Counted from the stretch's first letter, positions 17,592 through 25,851 are shown. The stretch is DNA of 51,519 nucleotides from Bacteroidales bacterium (GCA_012838585.1 DUPB01000211.1:1-51519), one strand, 5' to 3'. A program made the numbers and translations. The notes: generated by a model from the sequence alone, not told the origin.

Positions 17592-20420
17592 TTAATATCG
17601 AACAGATAAACGGATTAATCCCGTTTTCCCTGTAAGATCGATTGTTTCACTTTTCACATCAAAAGCCTTATATCCTTTTCCGTTGATAGTTACTTTTTTG
17701 ATTGTCTTGTTTCCCGGGGTTCTTAATCTCAACAAGATTTGGGAAGCTGAGTCCGCTTGCTTTGGCATCGACAGGGTGACATGAACATTCCCGTTGTCGA
17801 TATCGGAAGAAATCCGGTAATCAATTTCACCGAAGAAAGTGGGAGCCTTCGATACACGGATCTGTTTCCCCTGCTCCAACCATCCCCTCGGGGTGGAAAA
17901 AGCGAGTTGCAATTTTTCCGGTGTGCCGTTTTCCCCTTCCGTCTCAGCGATCAACATTAACCTGAGCATCATCAAGAACCAGCCGTTGTTCGCATTGGCA
18001 GGACCCAGGTAAAAAGTCCTGTAATATTCGTCGGGAAAAGGTCCTACCGTGTCACCCTCGCCGGAAATAAACGTGTCACGGGTCATCCCGTGGGCCAATT
18101 TCGCGTAAAAGGAAAGTACCATCCTATCGGGGTCATCCATTATGGCCATAACCCTGCTCAGGCACGGCCCGTACACGTTATCCAGCCCGGGTGTTTTATA
18201 TCCCGGGAGGCCGTCTATTTTATAGCTTCCCGTGGGTAACGGGTAATAGTTGAAGCGCACCATTCCCAGCAAAAAAGCACCGTGATTTTTGAGGTACCGG
18301 TAATATCCCGACAACATCTCCCTGTCCAGTAAACCGGAAGCCGCGGCGTAGGGGAAAACGAGATTCCAGTAAGAGCCGTACCTCGTTTCGGTAATATTCT
18401 CGTATGGCTCGGGCTTTTCCTCCGTGAAAAGCTCCGTGGGAATAAAGAGACTGCCATCGGGCAAGAGGGTCTTACAGTTGTGGATCTCATTGGTAAGGCG
18501 AGCTTGAAGCTGTTGGGCAAGGGATAAATACCTGTCGCCATTTCCCGTGTCGCCCAACGATTTCAGAATAAAAGCCATATCCCGCATCCCTCGCCATGCT
18601 ACCGCCTGGTGATGGAGGTAAAGGCCCTTATTGGGGATATCTCCATCGTAAATTTGAGCGGCCAAAACACCCTTGTCTGAATCTATCATATGCTGCTCGA
18701 ATTGGCGTAGATATTCCAGGATCTCGGGTTGGTAATCCCTGATGAAAGTGGTATCCCGGGAGATGTAAAAATATTGCGCGAAATGTGAAAGCAGTTCACC
18801 CATCTCCCATGTCCTGTATGGTTTGGGTGGACGGGAAAACAGGACCTCGTGAATAGCCCTTTGCCTTTTTAAAAAGCCAAACTCGCCCAGTACCTGTGCC
18901 GCGTCATTGCACTCCGGCTGATACCAGTTTTGGTAAGCATTACCGATACTGTAAAGGTATCCATGGAAAAAGTTTTGGATGAGCAGGTTCTTGCAGGCGT
19001 TATTGACCCGTTCTTCCGGGACGTCGAACGTTGCTCCCTTCGCCAGTTCCCCGTCCCAGTAATCTTTCAACTCTCTCTTTTCCGCTTGGTACAAATCCGC
19101 CGTTATGGTCATTTTATGATCGCATCTCGCGGGATGTAACAACCTGGCAAGGTATAATTCACGGTCTCCTTTACTGATGTCCAGGTCATATACAAGCCGG
19201 TTACCCTCGCTGAGTATCCCGCCGGGAGATACAAAGGCCCTTGTCTTGTTACCGGACTTGATGGTGTTGTCTTCCAGAACCAGTTTTTCCTTGTCTGAAA
19301 AAAGGAAAGCTACCTTCACCGAGTCGATACCGGATGCTCCTTTAGATACTTTCAACTTCACGAAACTGACCAACTCGGTTGTCGCGAACAGGTAATCGGA
19401 AAAGGATTCCTGAAAGTAGGTCACCCCGTCCACGTCCGTGTATTGATTTTGCAGTACCGGGTAATATCCCCCTTCAAGGCGTTCCTGCTCCAGGGATGCC
19501 TCGAAATAACCGTATCGCTCGTTCCCCGAGGCTCCCGTGAAAACGGTGACTTTATCGCCTGAAAGCTCTTGCGAGATAATTTGGCTCCCGTCTCCCACGT
19601 GCAAGGCCGCGGGACCAAATCCCGCGAGATTGACCGGCCTGCCGAACGGGATGTAATAGATTCCCGATTCAGTGTACGCCGTTCCCAGGATTTTCAACGG
19701 GGTCAAGTAATCTTTGATGTTTTCGAAAGTGGGTCCCTCGGGTAATGCCAGTACCTGCTCTCCCCATACGTCCGTTGCTGCATCAAGTGCCGCGTTCACC
19801 TTTTGTTCATACCCTTCAACGAGCTTTTTCTTTCCTTCAAGTATCTTTTTTAGCGCGGGAACGCCCTCCCATTCATCGAACAGGAGCTCGTGGGCAAGAT
19901 CATACGCGACGGGGCCGGAAGAGTTATAGCCTTGGATCTCGTCGGAGTTTTCTGCCGCCCTGGCCACGGAGCCTTGTACCGTCGCGGGTTCCCCCTTGAA
20001 CAACTTGAGACAGTAGGTTTCTCCTTTTTCAAGGTAGATGTCGTTTGAAAAGAGGACTTCCTGTTTTCCCTTATCCTTCCCCGACACGATCCCGGTTGCA
20101 ATTACCGGCCCTGAAAATCCCCCGTGCAATACCTGCGCTCCAACAGACCCGCTCAATGGTTCGTGGACCCATATGTAAACCTCCTTTAACCTTGAACCTC
20201 GTGCTACAAAGCTTGTAGCGGGCGTGTTTTCATCCTCCTCAAAGCTGGCGAACTCCTGACTGGGTTCTGAAGGCGTGTGAATCACCCTGATATCCTTACA
20301 CGGTGGATTTTCTTTCCCTGCATTTTCGGCGCACAGGCAATTCACGCCATGCATCAACGCCAAAAGCAATAATATTTTAGTTACTTGTCTCATAACCTTT
20401 GAAAAAGTTTTCCTTGACAT
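17592..20420 (-). CDS. Large exported six-hairpin (alpha/alpha)6 glycosidase-like protein; family unknown
   Basis: A 942-residue protein with a signal peptide. Residues about 40-190 form beta-sandwich sequence, a coiled helical segment follows (LKKILEGKKKLVEGYEQKVN), and residues about 480-830 look like an (alpha/alpha)6 toroid, with WYQPECNDAAQVLGEFGFLK, YRTWEMGELLSHFAQYFY and HQAVAWRGMRDMAFILK. This resembles six-hairpin glycosidases such as GH78 or GH95 relatives in architecture only. Conserved acidic residues are plentiful but I cannot assign catalytic ones. Start 20420 is supported by an AGAGG seven bases upstream; ATG 20393 is an alternative. It lies 34 bp downstream of the truncated Kelch gene. 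Confidence 0.7.
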   Translation of the reverse strand: MSRKTFSKVMRQVTKILLLLALMHGVNCLCAENAGKENPPCKDIRVIHTPSEPSQEFASFEEDENTPATSFVARGSRLKEVYIWVHEPLSGSVGAQVLHGGFSGPVIATGIVSGKDKGKQEVLFSNDIYLEKGETYCLKLFKGEPATVQGSVARAAENSDEIQGYNSSGPVAYDLAHELLFDEWEGVPALKKILEGKKKLVEGYEQKVNAALDAATDVWGEQVLALPEGPTFENIKDYLTPLKILGTAYTESGIYYIPFGRPVNLAGFGPAALHVGDGSQIISQELSGDKVTVFTGASGNERYGYFEASLEQERLEGGYYPVLQNQYTDVDGVTYFQESFSDYLFATTELVSFVKLKVSKGASGIDSVKVAFLFSDKEKLVLEDNTIKSGNKTRAFVSPGGILSEGNRLVYDLDISKGDRELYLARLLHPARCDHKMTITADLYQAEKRELKDYWDGELAKGATFDVPEERVNNACKNLLIQNFFHGYLYSIGNAYQNWYQPECNDAAQVLGEFGFLKRQRAIHEVLFSRPPKPYRTWEMGELLSHFAQYFYISRDTTFIRDYQPEILEYLRQFEQHMIDSDKGVLAAQIYDGDIPNKGLYLHHQAVAWRGMRDMAFILKSLGDTGNGDRYLSLAQQLQARLTNEIHNCKTLLPDGSLFIPTELFTEEKPEPYENITETRYGSYWNLVFPYAAASGLLDREMLSGYYRYLKNHGAFLLGMVRFNYYPLPTGSYKIDGLPGYKTPGLDNVYGPCLSRVMAIMDDPDRMVLSFYAKLAHGMTRDTFISGEGDTVGPFPDEYYRTFYLGPANANNGWFLMMLRLMLIAETEGENGTPEKLQLAFSTPRGWLEQGKQIRVSKAPTFFGEIDYRISSDIDNGNVHVTLSMPKQADSASQILLRLRTPGNKTIKKVTINGKGYKAFDVKSETIDLTGKTGLIRLSVRY

Positions 20421-20454
20421 TACCTCTTCTTTGCTATGATTGGGGCTTCATCAA

Positions 20455-21123
20455 TTATTCCCATTCCCTTTCCTTTTCTGGCAACTTCAACGACCATACA
20501 TCGTTGACAAGCGGGGGGGTCATACCACCCGCGATCCATATCTTGTCTTGGAACACGAAGGCGGAATGCTCGTGTCGCTCTTTCCATTTCACGCCTTCGG
20601 TTTTCAATTTCGTCCAGTTCTTCCCGTCGGTCGAGTACCAGACGTCGTCCCAATTCTTACCTGCGTTTCCCGTTACCAGTTCCCAATCTTTGCCGTTCTT
20701 GGAAGACCAGACGCTGTTGCTTGCCGAACGGCCTTCCAAGCGGCCGTTGTACCAGCCCCCCATCATCCACATCCGGTTTTTAAAAACGGCGCTCATGGGT
20801 AAGTCGCTGTGCAGCCAAGGAGCGTTGTCCAGCACCTTTTCCCAACTCTTGCCATCGTTCGAACGCCACACGTCGCGGGGAGGTGCCTGGTATGAATCGT
20901 GCCACCCACCCAGTATCCACATGTACCCCTTGTACACGAGTTCCCCCTGGGAATCCCGTGCTTCCCACCCGGCACTACTGCTTTCCTGTACCCACTTGAT
21001 GGAGGGGTACTGCAGGAAAGGATTATCTTTCTCTATATGAATCTGCCCCTGTCCCAGGAGAAAGCAGGATATACCTGTAATGAGCAGTAAAAGTATACTC
21101 TTGAATAAACACCGATTTTTCAT
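20455..21123 (-). CDS. Kelch-propeller protein, internally deleted copy
   Basis: A 222-residue exported Kelch protein with the leader MKNRCLFKSILLLLITGISC. It is almost identical to the 359-residue copy at 22938-24017 but lacks 132 internal residues: ELVTGNAG of blade 2 is joined directly to KNWDDVWYST of blade 5. Blades 3, 4 and half of 5 are missing, so a closed six-bladed propeller cannot form. At the DNA level the gap is exactly 396 bp and the joint is GTTTCCCG (20665-20672), an 8-bp sequence present at both ends of the deleted segment in the intact copy. Probably non-functional despite its open frame. Confidence 0.85.
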   Translation of the reverse strand: MKNRCLFKSILLLLITGISCFLLGQGQIHIEKDNPFLQYPSIKWVQESSSAGWEARDSQGELVYKGYMWILGGWHDSYQAPPRDVWRSNDGKSWEKVLDNAPWLHSDLPMSAVFKNRMWMMGGWYNGRLEGRSASNSVWSSKNGKDWELVTGNAGKNWDDVWYSTDGKNWTKLKTEGVKWKERHEHSAFVFQDKIWIAGGMTPPLVNDVWSLKLPEKEREWE

Positions 21124-21300
21124 TTCTTCTTTTTGTTATGAAACGTGTAATCGGTATCCCGTGGGGACTGTACCGAACAAGCGTTAACCCGCTTGTTATT
21201 TCTTGATTTCCTAAGCATGTTTGCATGCTTCTTTGATTACACTGCCAAAGTACTGAGATTTATTAATGGGAGCAAGTAAAACCGGATGTTTTTAAATACA
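21124..21300 (-). promoter_or_regulatory. Kelch leader/promoter region, copy 1
   Basis: This upstream region is homologous to 24018-24180 before the intact Kelch gene. Shared elements include, on the minus strand, CAGTACTTTGGCAGTGTAAT, a promoter-like TACTTTG with a TTG about 20 bp upstream. A perfect 7-bp dyad ACAAGCG/CGCTTGT (21178-21197) lies in the leader here but is degenerate in copy 2. It probably carries the start site and a regulator or structural element. Confidence 0.45.
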
Positions 21301-21320
21301 TATTCATGATCGTGAACTTA

Positions 21321-22736
21321 CTAATATGCCACGTCTGTTTTCACCGAAAAGCCACTTTTCGTTGTTTGCATACTCGTTTGATTTACAAGATTAACGACTT
21401 CGTCTATGATCTTCTTCTCCAATCCTGGTTTCCATTTGGCAGGGAGGTCGAATTCAAAATGGGAAGATTCGATCTCTTCCCCCCATTTCGTGGCTAACTC
21501 CGCGTCTGAGGGGATATAACCGGTAACATCGTTTGAATACCCCATCACGAAAATATCTTCGCCCAGTAGTTCCTTTAACCGGAGGGCGTAACTGATCATC
21601 AGTTCTCCCCCCAGTGCAACGATGGTCTGATCCCCCAGCTGCCATACCTGTACCGGGTAGGGGTAGGCGGAAGGGAGTTTCTCTCCCCTTCTTAATTTCA
21701 CCAGCATGCTTTCCGCCCATCGTATGTAGTAATCAATCGTGTACTCCTTCTTTAATCTCTCTAACTCGGCTTCTCCCGGGGGATTTTCCATCTCCAGGGG
21801 GATTTCTGAATAGGCCGTTTCAAGTCGTGGTTGTAACTCCCGCATCGGTTCGCTGATGATCTGCTCCACGGCAGCGGCCAGCTCTTTGCCATACTGTTTG
21901 GCCAAGGGAATGCTCCGCCTGGGCAGGGGGTTCTGGTCGGCACCGGCACCTTGGAAGAACAGTGCCGTCGCACCGGGGTACAGTTTTTCCAGTTCTACTT
22001 GCGCGAATCCGGGGTAATCGCCGCACCACTCGTAACCGTTCAGAACGGTGGGATGGCAGGCGTAACCGAAAACTATAGCTTTGATATTCCCTTGCTTATC
22101 TTCCACCTTCAACACCGGCACCGAGTAATCGTTGGGCCCTTTTAACTCGGTAAGGTTGGTAAGCTCTGATTCCATGTTCTTTCGCCTGTTCACCTGGAAA
22201 CGGACGGTGCCATTTTGAGAGAAAACTTTTGCCGGTTCGGCGTTTTGTTTGGCTTTCACGGCTAACGCGACAAGTTGTTTGCACAACTGTTCGGTATACT
22301 GGTCGACCACCGCCAAGTTTTCACTGTCGATCGGGTAGATATTGATCAGGTTCCCGCTCGTGACGGGCCCGGAATGGGTGTGAGAACAGTTCAGGATGAT
22401 TTGTGCCTTTGACAGCCCCGTCTTCTTGAACAGCTCATCCTTGATACGGTTGGATACGGTCTTCGAAAGGCCGACCAAGTCGCAAGTGATGATGAGTGAA
22501 CCCCTCTTCCTCGCGTCTTCGAGGTAAAGTGCCTTGGCCCACAGGTCGTGAACCTTCCTTTCGGTAGGAGTCGTGCGGGATGAATACCCTCCCATCCACA
22601 TGGGTTCTCGGGGGGTGATGACCGTTGCGGCTACCCCCGCTTTCCAGGTTGGAACATCAGCATGGCTTTTGCCATATATGCCCTGGAGAAGAGAGGAAAG
22701 AAGAATAAAAAACGAGAGTAATATTTTTTTTTTCAT
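21321..22736 (-). CDS. Exported neutral ceramidase-like protein with a sialidase-leader-derived C-terminal tail
   Basis: About 471 residues from ATG 22736, just before the signal peptide (MKKKILLSFFILLSSLLQGI); an in-frame ATG at 22790 would add 18 residues. The body is a neutral/alkaline ceramidase-type amidohydrolase: LNCSHTHSGP (zinc ligands about H119, H121), YACHPTVL (H228), LGGELMIS and GYSNDVTGYIPSD. Known ceramidases use a Ser where this protein has Asn269 (GADQNP), so the reaction may differ. The last 25 residues (NQTSMQTTKSGFSVKTDVAY) do not belong to the family; they match the N-terminus of the sialidase-like lipoprotein at 35404-36678. The gene is a fusion or deletion product. Confidence 0.87.
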   Translation of the reverse strand: MKKKILLSFFILLSSLLQGIYGKSHADVPTWKAGVAATVITPREPMWMGGYSSRTTPTERKVHDLWAKALYLEDARKRGSLIITCDLVGLSKTVSNRIKDELFKKTGLSKAQIILNCSHTHSGPVTSGNLINIYPIDSENLAVVDQYTEQLCKQLVALAVKAKQNAEPAKVFSQNGTVRFQVNRRKNMESELTNLTELKGPNDYSVPVLKVEDKQGNIKAIVFGYACHPTVLNGYEWCGDYPGFAQVELEKLYPGATALFFQGAGADQNPLPRRSIPLAKQYGKELAAAVEQIISEPMRELQPRLETAYSEIPLEMENPPGEAELERLKKEYTIDYYIRWAESMLVKLRRGEKLPSAYPYPVQVWQLGDQTIVALGGELMISYALRLKELLGEDIFVMGYSNDVTGYIPSDAELATKWGEEIESSHFEFDLPAKWKPGLEKKIIDEVVNLVNQTSMQTTKSGFSVKTDVAY

Positions 22737-22777
22737 TGTCTCATTTTGCTGTTTTAAAATGACTACACGCGTAATTT

Positions 22778-22977
22778 TTATTGCAACCATGCTTCATCGA
22801 AGATTGCCATGTCGAGGTCGCTAGTCATCGGTCGAACATCGCGGTAGTGGCTAATCCCCAGTAGAATCCGCCCATCATCGAGCTGGATAATCCCGTGATT
22901 GCTGAGTTGATTGGAACCGGTTTCATCGGCGATGACTTTAGGGTTGCCCCAGCTTCGGCCGCCGTCCTCTCTCTCTT
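22778..22977 (-). pseudogene. C-terminal remnant of an Asp-box (sialidase-like) gene fused out of frame to a Kelch gene
   Basis: On the minus strand a frame without its own start reads an Asp-box (EDGGRSWGNP), then LSNHGIIQLDDGRILLGISH and MTSDLDMAIFDEAWLQ before TAA at 22778. This is the last blade of a BNR/sialidase-like propeller. The upstream end merges with the 3' end of the Kelch gene, whose reading frame runs into the remnant out of phase and stops at 22938. A shorter paralogous end, MTSDLDLAIFNEMWLQ, follows the chimeric gene at 40496. A deletion removed most of a sialidase-like gene that once followed a Kelch gene. Confidence 0.75.
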
Positions 22978-24017
22978 GGCAACTTCAACGACCATACATC
23001 GTTGACAAGCGGGGGGGTCATACCACCGGCAATCCATATCTTGTCTTGGAACACGAAGGCGGAATGCTCGTGTCGCTCTTTCCATTTCACGCCATCGGTT
23101 TTCAATTCCGTCCAGTTCTTCCCGTCGGTCGAGTACCAGACGTCATCCCAGTTCTTACCCGGGTTTCCCGACCATCCACCCATGACCCACATGCAATTCC
23201 TGTAAGCCACCGAGGAGAACCATATCCTCTCGTGCCAGCCAGCCCGGGGGGTTTCCTGTCGCCAGTGTATCCCGTCGGCGCTGCTCCACACGTCGTTATA
23301 CCCCCAGTACTCGGGGTCATAGTTCCCCCCACCCATGATATACACGCGATCGTTCAGTACCACTGCCTGGTGGTATGCCCGGGGGGGCCAACCTGCATCT
23401 GCCGTTGCCAGCTTCCAGTTTTTCCCGTCGTCGGAATACCACACGTCGTTCAGCAAGGACTCTTTGTCCCCGTAATAATAGGCGGTGGTCCCTCCCAATA
23501 TCCACATCTTGTTTTTAAAAATCACGATTGCCGCCGCGCAGCGGGGAGCCCAACCCGCGTTTCCCGTTACCAGCTCCCAATCTTTGCCGTTCTTGGAAGA
23601 CCAGACGCTGTTGCTTGCCGAGCGGCCTTCCAAGCGGCCGTTGTACCAGCCCCCCATCATCCACATCCGGTTTTTAAAAACAGTGCTCATGGGTAAGTCG
23701 CTGTGTAGCCAGGGAGCGTCATCCAGCACCTTTTCCCAACTCTTGCCATCGTTCGAACGCCATACATCGCGGGGAGGAGCCTGGTATGAATCGTGCCATC
23801 CACCCAGTATCCACATGTACCCCTTGTACACGACTTCCCCTTGGGAATCCCGTGCTTCCCACCCGGCATTACTGCTTTCTTGCACCCACCTGATGGAGGG
23901 TTGTCGCGAGGAGGAGCTGTCGTTCTCTTTATGGATCTGCTCCTGTCCCCGGGCAAAGCAGGATACACCTGTAAAGAGCAGTAAAAGTATACTTTTGATT
24001 AAACATTTATTTTTCAT
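22938..24017 (-). CDS. Exported six-bladed Kelch beta-propeller protein
   Basis: A 359-residue protein with the leader MKNKCLIKSILLLLFTGVSC. Six Kelch units of about 50 residues follow, each with a hydrophobic strand, MWILGG-type Gly pair and DVWYSDDGKNW-type end (units near 50, 100, 155, 210, 260, 310). Exported Kelch propellers act as carbohydrate-binding or enzymatic modules; sialic acid mutarotase is one known case, but nothing here proves that role. The final residues (RERGRRPKLGQP) are out-of-frame translation of the sialidase remnant, replacing the usual LPKEKEEW-type end seen in the other copies. It is the best-preserved Kelch copy in the window. Confidence 0.87.
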   Translation of the reverse strand: MKNKCLIKSILLLLFTGVSCFARGQEQIHKENDSSSSRQPSIRWVQESSNAGWEARDSQGEVVYKGYMWILGGWHDSYQAPPRDVWRSNDGKSWEKVLDDAPWLHSDLPMSTVFKNRMWMMGGWYNGRLEGRSASNSVWSSKNGKDWELVTGNAGWAPRCAAAIVIFKNKMWILGGTTAYYYGDKESLLNDVWYSDDGKNWKLATADAGWPPRAYHQAVVLNDRVYIMGGGNYDPEYWGYNDVWSSADGIHWRQETPRAGWHERIWFSSVAYRNCMWVMGGWSGNPGKNWDDVWYSTDGKNWTELKTDGVKWKERHEHSAFVFQDKIWIAGGMTPPLVNDVWSLKLPRERGRRPKLGQP

Positions 24018-24180
24018 TTTTCCCCCTTTGTTACGAAATGTGCAATCGGTAACGCGTAGAGACTGTACCGAACAGGCATTTACCCGCTTGTTTTATTTTG
24101 TTTCCGTAAGCATATTTGCATGCATCTTTGATTACACTGCCAAAGTACTGAAATTTAATAATAGGAGTAAGTAAAAGTGG
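24018..24180 (-). promoter_or_regulatory. Kelch leader/promoter region, copy 2
   Basis: Homologous to 21124-21300 upstream of the truncated Kelch copy, including CAGTACTTTGGCAGTGTAAT on the minus strand and the GCATGCAAA stretch downstream of it. The retained sequence suggests a shared promoter that duplicated with the gene. Confidence 0.45.
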
Positions 24181-24221
24181 GTTCAATTTTTTATGCCCTT
24201 AAACAGGATCATTTGATGGTT

Positions 24222-24238
24222 GGAGTAGGGACTACTCC
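24222..24238. terminator. Short hairpin at the yjbQ stop codon
   Basis: GGAGTAG (24222-24228) and CTACTCC (24232-24238) form a perfect 7-bp stem with a 3-nt loop across the stop codon of the YjbQ gene, where the 24-35 kb operon ends. There is no following T tract, so termination is only possible. Confidence 0.3.
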
Positions 24239-24732
24239 CCGATGATGTGTACCTCGCAAACCCTTTTCCTCTCGCGGATCTGGTCCCAGTCCACGAAGTA
24301 GATGAACCCGAAATCGCCCAGCGAGAGCTTCCCGTCGATCAGGGGTATGGTCTCGGAACGCCCGAAGAACACCGAGCGCAAGTGAGCGTCCGTGTTGAGG
24401 CTCCCTTTCGGCTCCTCGTCCGGGAAGGTGAGCGCGAATTTAATGTGCTCCGGGCCCGGGTGCAAGTATTGACCTTCCGTCCTGCAAGTAGGAACGAGTT
24501 TTTCCATGATGTTGTTCAAATCCTGTTGCAGGTACTCCCTGCCGAAGAAGTTGAGGTCGTGCGAGCACTCCTGCGTCATCACCGAGCAGGTGGTGTGGTG
24601 CGAGTAAACGACGCAAATACCGTTCTGAATACCGGATTCGCTCACGATTCTCTTTACCTCGCCCGTCACGTTGTGAAAATCGGGCCTGTGATCTTTCGAC
24701 TGCAAGTCAATGCTTCCCCTGTAAAGTTTCAT
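24232..24732 (-). CDS. yjbQ: YjbQ/UPF0047 family protein
   Basis: A 166-residue protein with the family signatures VYSHHTTCSVMTQE and NTDAHLRSVFFGRSETIPLI, followed by GDFGFIYFVDWDQIRERKR. The His/Cys cluster binds metal in solved members. The family is often annotated as secondary thiamine-phosphate synthase, an activity seen only weakly; its physiological reaction is uncertain. It has no signal peptide and is the last gene of the catabolic operon, 108 bp after the TIM-like gene. That spacer contains three imperfect TGAATTTCA repeats. A role in processing a phosphorylated sugar intermediate is possible from context only. Confidence 0.93.
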   Translation of the reverse strand: MKLYRGSIDLQSKDHRPDFHNVTGEVKRIVSESGIQNGICVVYSHHTTCSVMTQECSHDLNFFGREYLQQDLNNIMEKLVPTCRTEGQYLHPGPEHIKFALTFPDEEPKGSLNTDAHLRSVFFGRSETIPLIDGKLSLGDFGFIYFVDWDQIRERKRVCEVHIIGE

Positions 24733-24840
24733 TTTCTTCTTTTTTTAATTGATGAATAGTATAGTTATGTTGTTTCCATATTTTTTAATTTGCTCCTGAA
24801 ATTCATCCTGAAATTAGTTTTGAAATTCACCTTGCAATTA

Positions 24841-25551
24841 TCACCTTCCCGGGTGATGTACCTCATCCCACGCTTTCCTGACGGCGGCGACCATCTCGTG
24901 CAGCATCGCCTCCGGGTCCCCAGCCTTCATGACCCCGCTGGTGGTACCCGTCGCGTCGGCCCCCGCCCTGATCGTCCTGTAAACGTCCCGGCCATCCTTG
25001 ATCCCGGCCGCTTGTAGTACCTGGATCTCCGGGTTAACCCTCTTGATAGCCGAGGTGGTCGCGATCACGTACTCCTCGTCGCTGGTTCGTCCCGTGCCGA
25101 TCAACTCAGTGGGTTCTGCCACGATGATGTTCGGGGCAAGGTGGGCGATGGCCTCCGCCTCCCGGATGGAGTCGGCGCACACCATCGAAAGCAAGCCCAC
25201 CTCGTCCGCCCGCTTGATCGCCCGGGCCAAGTCGGCCAAGGTCATCGGTTTCTCGGCGTGGTTAAGGATGACGCCCACGGCGCCGGCCTCTTTCAGCGCC
25301 TCGGGCAGGATGGAGCCGTTTCCCCTGCCTACCGGGATCGGGTCCATGTGTTGCGCGAAAACAAGCACCCGTTTCGTCTCTTTCGCCAACCGGTAGATAT
25401 CCGACGGCTGCACGGTCAAGATTACTCTCACGTCATGTTTCTCGGAAGCTTCATCGGCCGCTTTCGCCAGCCTGAGCACCCTTTCCCCGTACATGTAGGC
25501 CTTGGGGCCCACTTCAAAAAACGGGGGTTTCACGGTCATTCCCTTGTACAT
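24841..25551 (-). CDS. Triosephosphate isomerase-like sugar-phosphate isomerase
   Basis: A 236-residue protein close to the short archaeal type of triosephosphate isomerase. Catalytic His98 (ILNHAEKP) and Glu146 (VAEPTELIGTG) are present, the phosphate loop is visible (AGADATGTTSG), and Lys8 is kept, but the Asn of the usual N-x-K motif is Thr6. In erythritol-type pathways divergent TIM homologues isomerise tetrulose phosphates, and an FGGY kinase and SIS isomerase lie directly upstream here. I infer a specialised isomerase and not the housekeeping glycolytic enzyme. The exact substrate is not readable from sequence. Confidence 0.85.
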   Translation of the reverse strand: MYKGMTVKPPFFEVGPKAYMYGERVLRLAKAADEASEKHDVRVILTVQPSDIYRLAKETKRVLVFAQHMDPIPVGRGNGSILPEALKEAGAVGVILNHAEKPMTLADLARAIKRADEVGLLSMVCADSIREAEAIAHLAPNIIVAEPTELIGTGRTSDEEYVIATTSAIKRVNPEIQVLQAAGIKDGRDVYRTIRAGADATGTTSGVMKAGDPEAMLHEMVAAVRKAWDEVHHPGR

Positions 25552-25695
25552 CTTTAGCGATTATTTTTTTGACTTTAATTACCTTACTTACTGAACTTTC
25601 GCATTATGTTTGCTGTTTCAATGTATTGCCTTTTCTGTCGTCACTCGGCAAAGCTTGAGCGAGCTCAGCTCTGCTCTCGTTCCTAAGAAAATTCA

Positions 25696-25851
25696 GCTTT
25701 CAGAGCGAAGACCTCGTAAATTCCTGCGGGTACACATCCTGCGAAGATCGCGTTAAAAAAGAAAAGCTGTTTGAAGCGTTAGCAAGTTCTTTTCTTTTAG
25801 CAAACGAGCAGAAGATGGGTCGCAGGATTTATGCCTGTCGAGCCTGAAAGC
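25696..25851. repeat. Nested long inverted repeat in the 328-bp TIM-SIS spacer
   Basis: The largest gene-free stretch (25552-25879) holds three nested pairs of arms: GCTTTCAG (25696-25703) with CTGAAAGC (25844-25851), ATCCTGCGA (25736-25744) with TCGCAGGAT (25820-25828), and AAAAGAAAAG (25757-25766) with CTTTTCTTTT (25789-25798). The result is an imperfect hairpin of about 156 bp. Between it and the TIM gene is a GAGCGAGCTC-rich stretch. It could be a structured RNA element, a miniature mobile element or a processing site inside the operon. No open frame or known RNA family is recognised. Confidence 0.55.

Noticed and set aside
20421-20454. Trace of the sialidase ending after the first Kelch copy (TTGATGAAGC)
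   Set aside because: Only about nine bases resemble the IFDEA codons of the 22778 remnant; too short to separate from chance.
20455-24017. Kelch proteins as sialic acid mutarotase (NanM)
   Set aside because: A six-bladed Kelch fold is compatible, but the DVW-x-S-x-DG-x-x-W style repeats are generic and no NanM-specific residue could be identified.
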